Shown here piece by piece: positions 49,485 to 50,362 of a DNA stretch of 50,362 bases (position 1 is the first letter of the stretch; each line of letters starts with the position of its first letter). Under the pieces are notes generated by a model. That model saw nothing but the letters and a program-made list of their open reading frames with translations. It did not search any database and was not told the DNA's origin. The stretch comes from Actinomadura alba (GTDB lineage Bacteria; Actinomycetota; Actinomycetes; Streptosporangiales; Streptosporangiaceae), in the NCBI RefSeq assembly GCF_014323705.1, contig NZ_JABVEC010000048.1, positions 1 through 50,362 of the forward strand, given 5' to 3'. The translations under genes were made by a program, and so were the position numbers.

Positions 49485-50362
49485 GTGAGCGATCAGCAGG
49501 ACCAGTCGACAGATCTCCAGGGCAGGGTCGCCGTCGTCACCGGAGCGGGCGGCGGGCTCGGCCGCTCCGAGGCCCTCGCCCTGGCGGCCGCGGGTGCGCG
49601 CCTGACGCTGAACGACCTGCCGGGAGACGCCGTGCACGCCGTCGCCGAGGAGATCCGGGCGAGGGGCGGCACGGCCACCGTGCACGAGGGCGACATCGCC
49701 GATGGGGCCACCGCCGAGGGGGTCGTGAAGACCGCGCTGAGCGCCTACGGCTCCCTCGACATCCTGGTGAACAACGCGGGCTTCACTCGAGACCGGATGA
49801 TCTTCAACATGTCCGAGCGGGAATGGGACGACGTCATCCGCGTTCACCTGCGGGGGCACTTCGTCACCTCACGGCACGCCACGGCCTACTGGCGGCAGAA
49901 GGCCAAGGACACCGGCGGCCCGGTCTACGCCCGGGTCGTCAACACCTCCTCCGAGGCGTTCCTGCTCGGCGCCGCGGGCCAGCCCAACTACGCCGCGGCC
50001 AAGGGCGGCATCGCCGCCCTGACCCTTTCCATCTCGCATGCCTGCGGCCGCTACGGCGTCCGGGTCAACGCGATCTGCCCGCGCGCCCGTACCGGCATGA
50101 CCGCCGAGGTGTTCGGGCCGGCCCCCGCCGACGGCGCCGACCCGCTGTCGCCCGACCACGTGGCGCCGCTGGTCGTCTACCTCGCCTCGCCGGCGGCCGA
50201 GCACGTCACCGGCCAGGTCATCATCGTCCACGGCGGCATGGTGGCGGTGATGGCCGCGCCGGTGGTCGCGCACACCGTGCGTACGGAGGGCACCTGGACG
50301 GCCGCGAGCCTCGCCGAAGCACTCGGCCCGCACCTCGCGAACCCCGACCCCGATCCGAACCC
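49485..50362 (+). CDS. hsd4A: Hsd4A-like short-chain dehydrogenase (3' end outside window)
   Basis: A classical SDR, open to the window end (292 codons seen, no stop). Cofactor motif VTGAGGGLGRSEALALA, DLPGDAV for NAD preference, NNAGFTRDRMIFNM, catalytic Ser in VNTSSEAFLLG, YAAAK and the VNAICPRARTGM segment. It resembles Hsd4A and other MFE-2-type 3-hydroxyacyl-CoA dehydrogenases of steroid side-chain oxidation. GTG 49485 follows GGGGAGGAG. The perfect KstR box upstream links it to the regulator at 36020. An earlier in-frame start was not seen. Confidence 0.88.
   Translation, partial: MSDQQDQSTDLQGRVAVVTGAGGGLGRSEALALAAAGARLTLNDLPGDAVHAVAEEIRARGGTATVHEGDIADGATAEGVVKTALSAYGSLDILVNNAGFTRDRMIFNMSEREWDDVIRVHLRGHFVTSRHATAYWRQKAKDTGGPVYARVVNTSSEAFLLGAAGQPNYAAAKGGIAALTLSISHACGRYGVRVNAICPRARTGMTAEVFGPAPADGADPLSPDHVAPLVVYLASPAAEHVTGQVIIVHGGMVAVMAAPVVAHTVRTEGTWTAASLAEALGPHLANPDPDPN

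Overview
The window is high-GC DNA (roughly 70% or more by eye) with GTG starts, GGAGG-type ribosome sites, many short overlapping-gene junctions, and families typical of actinomycetes: the mycobacterial-type ergothioneine genes, a KstR-like steroid regulon, a DUF397 protein and an ECF sigma factor paired with a CU044_5270-type protein. A filamentous actinomycete, probably of the Streptosporangiales (Thermomonosporaceae-like), fits best; that placement is inference.

Layout. 0-4.5 kb: histidine degradation (hutH-hutU) with a divergent IclR regulator and, downstream of hutU, what looks like a broken allantoate amidohydrolase. 4.6-7.4 kb: a GntR-TetR fusion regulator and a secreted type-B carboxylesterase sharing palindromic operators. 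7.5-12.5 kb: a four-gene betaine/osmoprotectant-type ABC importer divergent from an unusual histidine-ammonia-lyase homologue whose MIO-forming Ala-Ser-Gly is Gly-Thr-Gly. 12.5-17.3 kb: LacI regulator with a four-unit operator array, amidohydrolase, cysteine-dioxygenase-like protein, TDT-family (TehA/Ssu1) transporter and LysR. 17.4-19.7 kb: small Cys protein, AT3 acyltransferase, SGNH lipoprotein. 19.7-24.2 kb: ergothioneine operon egtABCD, with no egtE beside it. 24.4-28.8 kb: sigma-like protein with a membrane anchor and Pro/Thr tail, TetR/MFS efflux pair, hypothetical gene. 28.8-36.6 kb: steroid side-chain degradation operon (fadD17-like, fadE28/fadE29, fused chsH2-chsH1, ltp2) divergent from a KstR-like regulator. 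36.7-41 kb: ECF sigma/CU044_5270 pair, DUF397, and a Ser/Thr kinase fused to a periplasmic-binding domain. 41.1-46.8 kb: tightly coupled five-gene operon encoding an OleA-like ketosynthase, GT2, P450, OleC-like ligase and OleD-like reductase. 47-50.4 kb: thiolase, metallo-beta-lactamase-fold hydrolase and Hsd4A-like SDR (cut by the window end), with KstR-like boxes.

Two systems deserve most attention. First, the MIO-deficient lyase keeps the Ser-His pair typical of histidine lyases and sits beside a quaternary-amine importer in a genome that makes ergothioneine. It is a candidate histidine-betaine (ergothioneine or hercynine) trimethylamine-lyase module. Second, the oleA/oleC/oleD-like set without oleB, but with a P450 and a glycosyltransferase, is a candidate beta-lactone or modified long-chain lipid pathway.

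Overlaid on the genes is a family of long inverted repeats (copies near 1, 292-351, 7469-7526 and 44873-44925). One lies in frame inside the P450 gene, which carries a second, unrelated palindrome at its 3' end. A 21-bp tandem repeat reiterates the ribosome site and start codon of the glycosyltransferase gene.
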